Below are positions 35,576 to 46,981 of a DNA stretch of 64,000 nt, piece by piece (within the stretch, counting starts at the first letter, position 1; each line of letters starts with the position of its first letter). This DNA is from Thereva unica (lineage: Eukaryota; Arthropoda; Insecta; Diptera; Therevidae), in NCBI GenBank assembly GCA_949987705.1, contig OX465281.1, forward strand, positions 83,480,543 to 83,544,542, in the 5' to 3' direction. Under the pieces are notes generated by a model. It worked only from the letters and a program-made list of their open reading frames with translations, was not told where the DNA came from and searched no databases. The position numbers were made by a program, and so were the translations under genes.

Positions 35576-38239
35576 CTAAAATTAAATTTGTTGAACTACG
35601 AAACCACAAAAAAAAGTTATATTCGCTGTAAGCTATTACAAAATTCTGTTTCTATGTCAAAAGCACAATTTCGGTTAATCTGCACTTTAAAAGCTTTGCG
35701 TTAAATACACATATTTAAAAATTTTCAAAAAAAAATATGCTGTATTATGTTATTATTTTTTTTTAATTATCTATTTTTTATTATTCATTTTCTTTTTTTT
35801 TTGTAAAAAAAAAGTTTCAGTTACTAAGCCACAGTTTTCAAATAAATCGAGCAATGCTTGAATTTATACAGAAATATACACAATTTTTCTTTATTATAAA
35901 ATTAGTTTATTTAGGTTATATATGTTATTATTAGTATATCTATTTTAAATTGGTAAAATTCTTAGCAAAATTATAAAAAAAAAATAATAATAATAAAACT
36001 TGTGCACTTTCAAAATAATCGATATTAATAAAATGTTAGCGTTTATATTTATTATAAAAAAAATAATATTTTTCTTCAAACAACCGTACCGATTAAAACG
36101 GAATAACTTTTAAAAAAAATATAATAATCAAAGGGTGAAATTTAAGTTGAGAGACTACGTTCGTCGCGCTGACCACCAAAATTTTCAAATGAATCTGAGG
36201 GTGGCCGAAGATAGGTAGTCTATGTACTGAACTGCACACGGCACACAAATCAATTGCAAAGCAATACTGAAAAACAACCAGCTTCAGACAAGCACAAACA
36301 CATCTGAAGTAAGGAAGTTAAAGCTTTTCACATTTTTTTCTTCTTCTACTAAATATTATAAGCTTTCTAGTATGAACTATATAAAAATTTGCACAACCAC
36401 AACATAACAACCATCAACTTCATCCCAATGTACGAATAGACCAAAAAAGTATTGTCTTTGTCCATTTTAACATAAAATCCTCTGAAATGTGTGGCGATAT
36501 ATAAATTTCCTACACAGGTGCAAATAAAAATGAAAAAAAAAATAAAATAAAAAAAAATAAAAAAAAACCGCGGTAAAATTTATGTACCACAGAGAGTGGA
36601 GTTATACATATATAAATATATATACATATAACATATTCTTTTAGCAAATCTATTATAATGTGTTATTCTCATACAATCGTGTTAAGAATTTTTTGTTTAT
36701 AAATTTTACTTCCAAAAATAGTTCGCTTTTCCACCGAATTATAATTTTATATACTAACATCATTAACCAACTAAAAATAGATGGAGTTTATTTTAACTTT
36801 TTATTACATTGAATAACTTAGAAACTTCTTCACGAAGATTGAATAACAAAAAATCGCAAGAAATTAATAAGTGCTTAAGGAAGAATTTCACAAACATAAA
36901 TAAATACTATGACACAGATTTGTACTCAATTAAAATAAATTTAATAAACAATTTGTTTGTGTTAATTGCCAATTAATTTTACTTTCAGAGCATTTCTTTT
37001 CACCTTAAATGGCAGTGCTTGATGTTTAGCTAAATTAGTTATATTACAATACAATCTGAAAATTAATTTTCAATACCAGGTCAATAACATATATACATTC
37101 CATTTTCATGTGGTTAAAGTCTTTTAGATTATACTTGATGAGCTTGTGCTATAGATTAAGTAATAAGAGACGACAGGATGCAGAAGTCTGGGGCTTTACT
37201 TTTGAATTTTTCATCATCTAAATATTTAAAAAAAAAGTTTCCTCTGCATATTTAAAATTACACCTGGTGACCCAATTTAATATTTCTTGTTACCATGTAG
37301 TATATAAACATTCAATAAAACTTGGGTCTGTTGATTGTCGATAATAAGAAAATATCTCTATGTCTAGCAACAATCGATATCAGTAAATATGAACCAATTA
37401 GTTTCAAAAAACTATTCTTCGAAATAAAAATTCCAGAGCGTTAAGACTGTGGTTCACGCATACAAAACACGTTCGTAAATTCCAAATATCCAAAATATCT
37501 ACGAATAGCCAATAAACAAAAATGCTAGATCAACCAGCACAACTGAGGATCAGACTTTCTATGCGTAAGATAGAGCTGACGCATGATCAATATACATGAC
37601 TCCCCACTACAAAACGAACAAATTCTAGTATTCAGGAATATACTGAGAAAACAAAATAATGATGAATCCAGGAGGAAAATCGTTAGATCGCTAGCTGTGC
37701 GCAACAGCGTGTGCTAAATCAGCCGCTGAATCATATGAAAATATAAAAAAATTGTCTAATTTTAAATGAAAGAAAAAAGAAAACAATTTTATCTTTGCTA
37801 AAATAAAATTTCTCACACGCTTAGTAATGTGCCAGAGAATGCCACATTTCAAACAATGTGTGGAAATCTTTTTAATATTTCACTTCGCAACATTTTTGTG
37901 CTGAAAATTAAGTGGGAATTCCTAAGTTAGCTAGACTTTCTGAAATGAGTTAGAAAACTGCGGATTGTTTGTTGTTTTAAAATTATAATGGTTAAGGCCG
38001 AAATATCAATCACACCCTCGCGAATTTACCGTTTTTATTTTGAGTGAGGCATCGCAACAAAGAAGTACCGCGGCAGCAACGTGGAGTTATGGTACCATTA
38101 GCGGCCCATAAGACCCTTTATCACAGATATGCAGGCCAAACCCCTAATCTGCCTAAATATTTGTCAGGTTCACTAATATACCTAAATATTTGTCAATCTG
38201 ACATATTTCGACAAATAAGGTCGCATCGCATAAGTGGTA
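35576..38239. other. Mlp60A 5'-UTR intron and probable promoter region
   Basis: Very AT-rich, with many poly(A)/poly(T) runs. A less AT-rich island at about 36150-36310 (minus strand: gtgcagttcagtacatagac ...) could be the untranslated first exon, since it includes an Initiator-like TCAGTA, but no TATA box or strong donor confirms it. A MEF2 consensus lies farther upstream at 36771. From 37000 to 38239 nothing was recognised. Confidence 0.3.
36771..36780. promoter_or_regulatory. Candidate MEF2 binding site upstream of Mlp60A
   Basis: CTAAAAATAG is an exact match to the MEF2 consensus YTAWWWWTAR and lies 1.2 kb upstream of the Mlp60A start codon. Muscle LIM genes in Drosophila are reported to depend on Mef2, which makes the site plausible. 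Matches also arise by chance in AT-rich DNA. Confidence 0.4.
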
Positions 38240-38269
38240 ATTCAGGGCGCAGTGTTCCAATACAAAGTT

Positions 38270-38582
38270 AAATGGTATCCGGCATCCTATCTTATCTTTC
38301 TTCTTTTATGCTCCTTTATTCCCTCATGCTCCTTTATTCTCTCAGTTTTTGGCTTCGACCAGGATCTCCCAGTTGTTGCGGCCTCTGTTAGTAGGGTTCT
38401 CCTCCACGTTGTTCTAGGTCTTACGACTCGACGGGATCCTGCTTGGCTAGATTACCGTTTTGGCCAACCCAATTCCATTTCCTTCAGTTCTTCGTTTGAA
38501 ATTCTATCTTGCCAGCGGATTTTTAGGATAAGACGCAGGCATCTGTTGATGAAGACTTTCGCAACCGTACAATTGCCTTAAC
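38270..38582 (-). mobile_element. Non-LTR retrotransposon remnant, reverse transcriptase C-terminal tail
   Basis: The minus strand reads KVFINRCLRLILKIRWQDRI, then SNEELKEMELGW, then a stop, then RPRTTWRRTLLTEAATTG-SW. This order (FINRCLRRIL-I-W, ISNEEL, TWRR) is the familiar C-terminal end of RTE/CR1-like endonuclease-reverse transcriptases. About 90 codons remain with one stop. No EN or catalytic RT block was seen nearby. Confidence 0.65.
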
Positions 38583-38829
38583 TGAACAGCCGCAATTTAG
38601 TGTTAGTTGAGATCTGGAATGCCATCCATATGCGGAACAGGCATGCATATGCGCTTCGTGCTTTATTCATTCTGGAACTGACGTCTTCTTGTGCCCCGCT
38701 GTTTTAGTTAATAACATGTAGCTACTGAATTTTTTTTATGTGATAAAATCAAGCTTAGGAATCACCCTTTGTACTACATGACTGTCATGTCGTTCAAGTC
38801 ATGGTCAGTAGTAAGCTTGATTTGAACGA

Positions 38830-39360
38830 TAGAGGAGAAAGGATAGGTTAGGGGTCTGGAGGGTGCGTGAGTAGATGTCGATGAACCTTGCGTTTGAACT
38901 CTGAGATATTATATGAGTTCGGAAACACCGACTGCGGAAGAGAGTTCCACAATCGAGTTGTTCTATTTATAAATGAACTACTAAACCGTTGTAGGCGGGA
39001 GGTTTCTGATTTCAGTGGTACCGTCGCTATGGTAATAGCGGTAAAATTTGCTAAGGGCTGCTACATTCCTACGATGCCTTAAAGGGCCGATGGAGGAGCG
39101 AAGGGTGCTATCGCCAATGAGTTTGATGGCGCGATTATGCATCTTGTCCAGCCAAGCCAAGGTTGTTTTTGGGGCATCCGCCCAGATATACGAGTTATAT
39201 TCAAGGCGGGGCCGAATGTAGGACTTGTAGATTGTAGCCAGGGCAGTTGGCTGAAAGAGGAACTTGCATTTCTTGAGGAAACTCAGGCATTGAGAAGCTT
39301 GTTTGGCGATTTGGAATATGTAATTATTAGGATGTTAGAGATCAGCCATTACATTCATCT
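38830..39360 (-). mobile_element. Non-LTR retrotransposon remnant, RT thumb and C-terminal end
   Basis: On the minus strand a nearly open frame contains AKQASQCLSFLKKCKFLF, then TIYKSYIRPRLEYNSYIWAD, then LDKMHNRAIKLIGD and finally NRTTRLWNSLPQSVFP with EFKRKVHRHLL. These are the post-catalytic thumb/connector blocks of CR1/Jockey-superclade RTs. The YADD box is absent, so the copy is truncated at its 5' side, where it meets the Ty3/gypsy LTR. Confidence 0.75.
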
Positions 39361-39389
39361 TGCATGCGGCGTTTTCAATAAAAACAATC

Positions 39390-39689
39390 GAAACTTCATC
39401 ACGAGCAAATTTATTTTTATTCGAACACTTTATAAATGACTTATTTTATTGTACAATATAATTCGTGTGATTATAAATATTTTACTGTAGAACTCGGGTA
39501 TCGCGATCTGACTGCGAGGAACCTTTTTAAGAGTCGAAGTGTCTAATGGAGATGCCGGATATTGGCAAGATCGCTGAACTATCGTTCGATGATCGATGGA
39601 GAGTTTCGATTGATCGTTTTGATTGTGCAGGAAATTGTTCTGTGACATTGCGTAAAGTTGAGTTATTAAACTTATACGCGGTCACCACA
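39390..39689 (-). repeat. Probable 3' LTR of a deleted Ty3/gypsy element (inner end exact, outer end approximate)
   Basis: On the minus strand the LTR would start TGTGGTGACCGCG at 39689, directly after a G-rich polypurine tract. It includes an AATAAAA polyadenylation-like word near 39435. I could not fix the outer end because it runs into the LINE remnant. Confidence 0.5.
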
Positions 39690-39691
39690 TA

Positions 39692-39706
39692 CTCCCCCCC
39701 CCCTCC
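39692..39706 (-). other. Polypurine tract
   Basis: The minus strand reads GGAGGGGGGGGGGAG, two bases before the TGTGGTG that opens the LTR. This is the position of the plus-strand primer of LTR retrotransposons and supports the LTR call. Confidence 0.6.
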
Positions 39707-40088
39707 AGCGGTGCGTTAACGGAATGTTACCGCTTTGGATGACTTGGCGTCGTCATCTCCATCGTGGAATGCAGATTTGGTGTGCCGTGAAACTTAGGAC
39801 TTTTGGCAACATAGGCGTGATCTAGCTAGAACATTCATTGCAGTGTTTATTGATAGATGGCCAGAAGTATTTCTTGGTAATGGCTCGTCTCGCAGCTCGA
39901 ATACCGGGATGAGAGAGATTATGTTCGGAGTTGAACGCTAGCCTGCGTAAGGAAGTGGGTATGTCAAACCGAGGAATGCCTATACTAGTTTCACACCACA
40001 CCTGGTGGGCGGTAAATGGTATTGGTGTCAGAACTAGTTTTACCCGTGAGCTGTTGCGGGGGTGCTCTTGTAGAGACTTCTGTGTCAC
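39707..40088 (-). mobile_element. Ty3/gypsy integrase zinc-binding (HHCC) fragment with large deletion to the PPT
   Basis: The minus-strand frame contains FNSEHNLSHPGIRAARR, then KKYFWPSINKHCNEC. This is the N-terminal HHCC finger of Ty3/gypsy integrases (H-x3-H ... C-x2-C partly kept). It stops soon after, and only about 115 bp separate it from the polypurine tract, so the integrase catalytic core has been deleted. The element is dead. Confidence 0.75.
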
Positions 40089-40602
40089 CTTGTTGAGCCT
40101 GAGCTAGTGTAGGCAGGTCGAAGGTTACTAGTTCTAGATGGAACAACTTTATTACAATGTGATCAAATTCAAAGTAAATATTCTGATATAATAATTCTTA
40201 TAATATTTACCACCTATGTTCACATCCACCATAAATTTCATGGCCATCATTTTTGCACTTTTAGTTATCATCATTGTGCACATTAATGTTAATTACCAGC
40301 ATATGATAAAAATTGCACGCACACGCTCACGAATCTGGCACTGGTATGATCCATGACCGTGAGAAACCTAAAAACAGAAATTCTTTGGTGCATTGCTCAC
40401 GGATCATGTTATCACCTGCACTTTCAATTAAAAATCGTGTAAATTTATATATTAAGAATTTAGCAAATAAAAGTTACTTTAAAGTTATAGGTACTTCAGA
40501 GAGTTTGATTTAACTTATTTAAATTGGCAATTCTGTAGCAGTTTAAGAGCTGCGAAAACTTTTAATCACCCTCTTCTTCTTCTTCTTTCTACTTTAACGG
40601 CT

Positions 40603-41222
40603 CTACAACCGGGATCCGGTCCTGGCCTCGCGAAACTGTTCTCTCCAACGGTCCCGATTCTGAGCCGATGTCATCCAGTTTGGCATCCCTAAGCTCTGAG
40701 CGTCCTGGTCCACGCCATCCTTCCAGCGAAGGTTTGGCCTCCCTCGCTGTCGCACCCCATAGGTCTTACCGCAGAGAACTTTCCGAACAGGCTCATCTTC
40801 ACTCATGCGTGCTAGATGTCCTGCCCACCGGAGCCTACCGAGCTTTATTTTCTTCACAACATCTATGTCGCGATAGCGCTCGTACATCTCGTCATTGTAG
40901 AGTCTCCGGAATCGTCCTTCCTCACATACGGGGCCAACAATCCTCTGAAGTATTTTCCTCTCATTCATTCATTATCGAACCAGTCGTTCCGATCTTTACG
41001 ACTTCTGCCTAAGATGGAATCAGCAATACTAATGACAGTGTTTTTAAGGCGGGTCCAGTTCTCGTCGACGCCCGGCATCTCATCCTCAGGACTTAGGGCG
41101 AGTTCTAATGCATGACCGTAGCTGTTTCTGGCCATTTCATTGCGTAGTGCAGCTGTTTTGATTCGAGCCTGATCAGCGGATACAAAGCTTTTCAGCGTTG
41201 TAATGCGCTCTCGGAGCACCAT
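40603..41222 (-). mobile_element. Internally deleted LINE: EN-RT linker joined to RT C terminus
   Basis: The minus strand first reads a linker frame (41222 to 40965) with ALRNEMARNSYGHALELAL, then WTRLKNTVISIADSILG and NDWFDNE-stop. Immediately after comes (40968 to 40603) MNERKILQRIVGPVCEEG, RRLYNDEMYERYRDIDVVKK and RGRPNLRWKDGVDQDAQSLG. The first part is the segment between endonuclease and RT of common arthropod non-LTR polymerases (NDWFD-E). The second is the C-terminal tail. The whole RT core, normally some 1.5 kb, is missing between them, and each flank is still readable. Non-autonomous. Confidence 0.8.
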
Positions 41223-41974
41223 ACCCTAATCACCCTCTTACAAGGTTATTACCCTGGTGTAGTGGAAGTTCAAGAGCCACTGCATCGATCATCTTTGAGG
41301 CTAAGGAGCATTTGCCCTAAACTCACGGCCGGATATAAGAATCCAGTCGACAACATTAATGACCCTGACGTGATCGGGCACGTCTACAGCAACTTTAGTA
41401 CATCAGTACCATATTAAGCAACTAGAAGCATTATAGACAAAATTTGATGGCACCGATTCGGATATTCGGTCCAAATATTCCTCTCAGTTGGAGCATCCGT
41501 ATTTCCAAATAGAATTTTATGAAATCCTCTAGAAGATTTATGAGGAGATTCTTACTGACTCCAATCAAATATTAGAAGATAAAGAGACTCCACTTCAGCA
41601 AGAAGCCAGGGATGCTACTGCAGCAAAACAACCAGAGTTGTCGCCTCTAGTCCATCATAACCCATCAACTGATACCATCCCCAAACGGAATTTGACCGAG
41701 GTGGAGGCTCCGTCAAACAATAAAACAATCACCAATCTAATCCAAAAACAGAGGATGACATGCGAAAGCAAAGAAATAACAAAGTTACTGGCTAATCCTG
41801 TAATCCATCCCCAACACTATTACCAGATATAGCTAAAAACGTTCGAGACGCTTTGGGAAGCCACCCAGAAGCTTCACTATACAACCAGACTAATCAATTC
41901 TCATCCCCGAGCCCAGCCATGCATCTACTTAAGGGAGTGTTACGAAAGTTTAATGGGGACTACCTAAAGTTGCA

Positions 41975-43263
41975 AATGATTGCTTACTGCGAGCACCGTA
42001 TGCTTGTAAATCCATATCAGTCTGGCTTTCGGAAACATCACTGCTCTCCTAAAAATTCCGACTGACATACGGAATTCTCTAGATGCAAACATGTTATGTT
42101 GTCTACTCCTGGTAGACTTTTCCAAAGCTTTTGATAACGTCAATCACTCCGTCCTGTTACGCAAACTCAGTACACAGTTTGATTTTTTCTCTTCTACCCT
42201 CACGCTCATGTACAGTTTTTTAGCTGCTCGTTTACAACAGGTGAAGATTTCCCATTTAATTTCCTCCCCTGCCGTGCTTTTTGCTAGCGTTCCCCAAGGA
42301 TCTATCTTGGGCCCTCTACTGTTTAGTATATTATAAAGGATCTTCCACTAATAGTGAAGCATTCTTACGTACATATGTATGCTGATGATGTACAACTCTA
42401 TGTTAGTGATACTAAAAATCAATTAGAGCGGTGCTTATATAATCTCTCAGAAGATTTGCATAACATAACTCATTGGTCCTTCTTATATTCACTAAAACTT
42501 AACCCATCTAAATCTCAATGCATTATCTTCTCCAATTCTAATGCGTCATCGACCGACCTCTTTCAAATTACCTTAAATGGGACCCCTGTCTCCTGCGTCA
42601 ACCGGGTCAAAAATCTTGGTACTGCCTTGAACAGAAATATGAGGTGTTGTCACCACGTTAGCTATATTTTGGGCAAAGAGTATGGTACTTTAAGGCGACT
42701 TCGTATTCATAGTAGTCTCTTGTCACAAGATGTTCGCATGAAGTTGGTTAAAGCCTTACTCTTGCCGCATATAATGCATGGCCTCAGTGTCTTCCCTTCG
42801 TTAGATTCATTAGGTGACTACCGAAATTTTAGGGTTTTGTGCTACTACCACTACATCATCGATAACCGAAAACCCTCTTATCTAAACGAGTTTATCCTGC
42901 TCTCACAATCGCGAAGAAATAATAATGTGATCATCCCCCGTTTTCGGCATCTTTGGGGACAACGCTCTTTCTTTGTTCACGCAGCTCAATCGTGGAACTT
43001 TATTCCTGTCGAGATACAACGAATCGAATCAGTGGGCATTTTCAAAAGGCGTCTTTTTGAATTCATTTCTGGCAGAACAAACTGAAACACGTGTATCACT
43101 TTATCTTTTTCTTTTTTCTTCTTTGTTCTTTCTATTGCAACATTATTTTAAGTTATAGATCTATTTTGATTGTAAAGTTTAATATTTAGTTTTTCAGTTT
43201 TTCTATGTACAAATTTAAGATTTTAATCTTGTGTTCTTATATTTTTCAAATAAATGTAAATGT
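41975..43263 (+). mobile_element. 5'-truncated non-LTR retrotransposon inserted in the BEL gag
   Basis: The copy begins inside the RT (NPYQSGFRKHH) and continues with LLLVDFSKAFDNVNHSVLL, ASVPQGSILGPLLFS and MYADDVQLYV, the last two in a second frame after a stop. A 243-codon open stretch (42354-43085) reaches the C terminus with AAQSWNFIPVEIQ and FKRRLFEFISG. The 3' end is AT-rich and closes with aaataaatgtaaatgtaa instead of a poly(A), as in CR1/L2-like LINEs. BEL gag coding resumes within a few bases, and GCA is present on both sides, a possible short duplication. Clade call is approximate. Confidence 0.8.
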
Positions 43264-44710
43264 AACCGCAGGCAGTTTCGGGATTTATTCACAGAACTCA
43301 TGCACAACTAACCCATATCCAGCTGCCAAAAGATGTGGTTATATAAACCAGCATTACTGTAGATGCAGAACAATTAATTCGCCATTATACCACCAGAAGC
43401 CAACTACGACGCCGTTTGGAAGGTTGTCAATGATAGATATGAAAACATCAGACTTCTGGATACAGTTTTACTGAACAAGCCTCTCGCTCAACCAACAGCA
43501 CATAGCGAGAATGCCTCAGCCATTCGGTCAACTCATGATACCATTCAGGAGTGTTTGATAAGTCTCCAAAACTTGGGAATCTCAACGCTTAACTGGGATA
43601 CGTTGGTGCTTCATATTCTATTGAAGAAGCTAGATAGGAACACCAACATGCTCTGGGAATAGTCACTGAGGCAACCTAAGGTCTTACCTTCATTAGAAGA
43701 ATTTCTAAATTTCTTGGAAACACGCTTCCACTAGCACCAAACACTAGGACCAAAGCCACGTCTCTCAGACGAACATCATCACCCGAAACAGCGACGCAGA
43801 GAAAGGCTCTAACTTCTATAACTTCTGCAGGGCATCTGTGTATTTCCTACAAGGTGAACACCAGTTATCCATGTGTGAGCAATTCCTGCAGATAAGTCCA
43901 AATCAGCAACTCAATCTAGCACAACAAGCCAAGCATTATGTCAATTACCTTAAGATCAATCACAACTCAAAGAACTGTCCTTCTGGAGGGTGCACAAAAT
44001 GTTAAAAAAGGATAACACCCTACTACAATTGCCCACTGGGAGCAAAGAACCACAGCCATCGCCATAGGTACATCATCCAGCAAACCCCAAAAAAACATGA
44101 CCACTTGTTCAGCTAGACCACCTAATTTTGATGGATACCAGATGATACCAATGCATATCGCTAACCACAAAATCTCTATTAGTAAATAAGAAAATGTTGC
44201 TTGGTAGAGTAGTCTTTAGATTGCACGATGACAAGGGATCTTTAGTTGAATGTTGAGCTGTACTAGATTCCGGGTCCCAGCTCAATTTTATACCAGATAA
44301 ATTAGTACGAAAGCTATGACTACGAGGATTGATTGATTGCCGATCCCCAATTCCATAAACCAGGGCCAATAGACCTACTCATAGGTGCAGAAATATTTTA
44401 TTCCGTGTTAGCAGTGGGCCAAATCCGTGTGGATGATCACTTTCTAATAATGCAGAACACCATGTTTGGTTGGATACTGTCAGGAGAGTTTACCTAAAAC
44501 GCAGATGGAGATAACATATCCAGTTGTGGAATCACCAGCGAGGACAAGTCCCTCAATCATCAAATCGAAGAATTTTGACGATTAGAGGAGGCTCACTCGC
44601 AATCTAACAACCTTACTCGTCAGCTGGAAATCGATGCGGAAAATATTTCATTCAGACCACGAGGAGAGATGATGCGAATCGTCGGTTCACAGTAGAGCTA
44701 CCCATACCCA

Positions 44711-45132
44711 AAGTCTAGTAATAACAAGTCTTTCATCTTCATACAAAATTTTCACCCGGTTGGTTGTGTGCGTGCATATATGAACATCACTGCTGAGCAG
44801 AACTCAACGCATACTTCGTGAATTCAGCGAGACAAAGCCAGATTCTGTCTTTACGGTAAAGTATGCAGAACAGAAAAGGAAAGAAAATTGAATCAGCTGT
44901 CAAAATTGAAGTCATCAAAACAAACGAGCAAATATGCACCAATACATCAACATTATCCCTATAGAAACTCATAAAATTTTCTGTTGTTTAGTTGTATGCT
45001 AGCGCTTATAAAAATATTGCATTCTCTCTCTGATAGCCTGACAACGTCATTTGAAGAACTTATGCATATAGCTGTTCGTCTTTCACTTATTAACCATATG
45101 AAGATGAAAGACTTGTTAATTTCTAGACTTTT
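44711..45132. mobile_element. MITE in BEL pol with exact 10-bp target duplication
   Basis: The element starts aagtctagtaataacaagtc and ends with the near-complement; arms match over about 30 bp. It is bracketed by identical cccataccca at 44701-44710 and 45133-45142. The BEL reading frame continues across it when the element and one duplicate are disregarded. The long duplication (8-10 bp) points to the hAT or Mutator superfamily. Confidence 0.85.
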
Positions 45133-45177
45133 CCCATACCCAGCGATCCAACTACACTAGGTGAGTCTAAGGGCGCG

Positions 45178-45995
45178 AGTTACATTCCCACGACCACACA
45201 CCCTACGACGCATATCATTCACCAAACGACACATGACCCCAACCAAAAGTCCATGAGCCTTCCGGCACAAGCCACCATCGATGACCTCGATACCTATGGA
45301 GTATCCGGCCACCCAGACGCTAGGTTAGCAATATTAAACAATTAGCAATAAGTAAATTACAGGTGTAAGCTTTCTTTCACCTTTTGGAAAATTCGAATTA
45401 AAGACCAGAGCTTCACTCTCGGTTTAGTCTTCACTTAAACTTGACGTAGAATTTCAATTCTTCATTTTTTATTCCTTAAAAATATTAAATCATTATAATT
45501 GTTTCCTTGATAAATATATTGTATAGAGATCATTTTATCTAATTGTAAAATAAATCATTAGTTTGTGTTAAATAAAGACTTTCAAATTTAATTTTTTTTA
45601 TCGGTTGCGTCCCAGCAAACATTATGATTTGAGATCGAATCGAAAGCTAATCGTTAAAATGAACTACAATTGCGATCTCGAAGCCGTTTTCGAATTGAAA
45701 TCGAAGTAAAAAAGAACGAAAAGGACCGCTAGGTCGAATCGCAAAAGCGATTCGAGTTTCTTTCGTTTTTTTCGCCAAAATGAAAAATTCTCGAAACCTT
45801 TTAAAGGCGAATTTTACTTTTAGTATTGTACGCGGTTCTCTTCTTTTAAAATTTCGATTTTTTTTCGTCAAAACGAAATATTACCGTAATTTTATTTCAA
45901 AGTATTTCTTTCTCGCTCTCTTCCTGTTCGAGAATTTTTCGAAGCACTCTAAACTTCGAGATGATGTTTGCTGGGGTGGCGCGAACCTATATTTC
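45178..45995. mobile_element. Secondary insertion in the Harbinger left end, possibly a solo LTR
   Basis: The segment is bracketed by GCGCG (45173-45177 and 45996-46000), a possible 5-bp duplication. It includes a Pro/Thr-rich stretch, a polyadenylation-like AATAAA near 45549 and a T-run, and contains the CCCAGC MITE. A solo LTR is plausible, but canonical TG...CA ends are not visible. Confidence 0.35.
45611..45975. mobile_element. MITE with CCCAGCAAACAT termini
   Basis: It opens cccagcaaacattat and closes with atgatgtttgctggg, giving a 15-bp inverted repeat with one mismatch. The interior is rich in tcgaaa/tttcga words and has no ORF. The duplication is unclear. Confidence 0.65.
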
Positions 45996-46231
45996 GCGCG
46001 CACACAGAAAGCGGAGCGGAGCTGAGCTTATCCGAGCTGACCGGAGCTGAGCTTATCGGTGCGCACACCAAAATCGGAGCGGAGAAGAGCATTTGGGAAT
46101 TTACGTAGAATTATGTTTGCTTCATTATTTGGGTCATCATTCATTATACGAGTTGATTTAAAATGGTATCTTCAAAATTGCAAAGAAGTATTTTATGTGA
46201 AAATTCATTTTTACGAAAACAATATATTTTA

Positions 46232-46465
46232 AGAAAAAAAAAGGATATGGGTACATGAAATTAATAAAAAAAGAAAGCAATTTGGAGAATATTACCATTT
46301 ATATAAAGAATTAAGAAAGTTTCCTACAAAATTTTCGGAATACATGGGTATGGAGATAGAAACCTTCGACTATATATTGGAAGAAATTGAAAATGATTTG
46401 CATGAATTTTGCACTAACTGGCGCGAACCGATTTCTGCAGAAGAGAAATTAGTAGTAACAATAAG
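46232..46465 (+). pseudogene. PIF/Harbinger transposase, N-terminal exon remnant
   Basis: The frame reads WVHEINKKRKQFGEYYHLYK, then ELRKFPTKFSEYMGMEIETF, then EEIENDLHEF-TNWREPISAE and EKLVVTIR. It ends at a good splice donor (gtaagt, 46466). This matches the start of Harbinger/HARBI1-type transposases: W-HP-N--R---GE--, a short DDE-preceding helical part, RKPIS-EE-L-VTLR. The DDE catalytic exons are missing, so the element is non-autonomous now. Confidence 0.75.
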
Positions 46466-46981
46466 GTAAGTTTCTTAATTGCCAAGTATGTAAGTATATT
46501 ATGGTATACGAAATATATGTACATATTTTTATTTAAATTTTTTTTATTCATATTTTCAAAGAAATGAAAAATAAAAACATAAAATTCAACAAAAACCCAA
46601 CATGACACAATGCAACCTAAATTAAATTTTTACTTCAGCCCAATTTCCTAGAAAACCTTTTCGAATTCCATATACAGAATTTTTCTAAAGAATTTTTCAT
46701 TCGGAATCATTTTTACGCGCTGAGACAATTGCCACAAAACCAGCAAGAAAAATCAACTCCGCTCCGCCAGTAGCTGATCAGCTCCGCTCAGCTTACAGTG
46801 TGCGCAGTAATAGGGATTTTAATGTAAAGTTAGGGCAGAGCTGATAAGCTCCGCTCCGCTCCGTTTTCTGTGTGCGCGCGCCCTAAGGACTTGACCTTAG
46901 CCCGATTCAAGTCGTTAGAGCGAAAGCTAATAAGAATTTCGACATCAAGAAAGTATGAAATGCCGTCATCAAGAAACAATA

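Larger units (their letters stand above)
45171..46883 (+). mobile_element. PIF/Harbinger element in BEL pol (TAA duplication), itself invaded
   Basis: The BEL frame is interrupted after TAA at 45168-45170 and resumes at TAA 46884-46886. Both junctions are followed, reading inward, by GGGCGCG. The 3-bp TAA duplication and GGG termini are those of PIF/Harbinger. The right terminal repeat (cgcgcgcacacagaaa-cgg) is repeated at 45995-46013 inside the left part. The left terminal repeat thus seems split by about 818 bp of other DNA (45178-45995), with GCGCG on each side. The interior carries a transposase exon (listed separately) and several cggagcggagctgagctta-like subterminal repeats. Confidence 0.65.
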
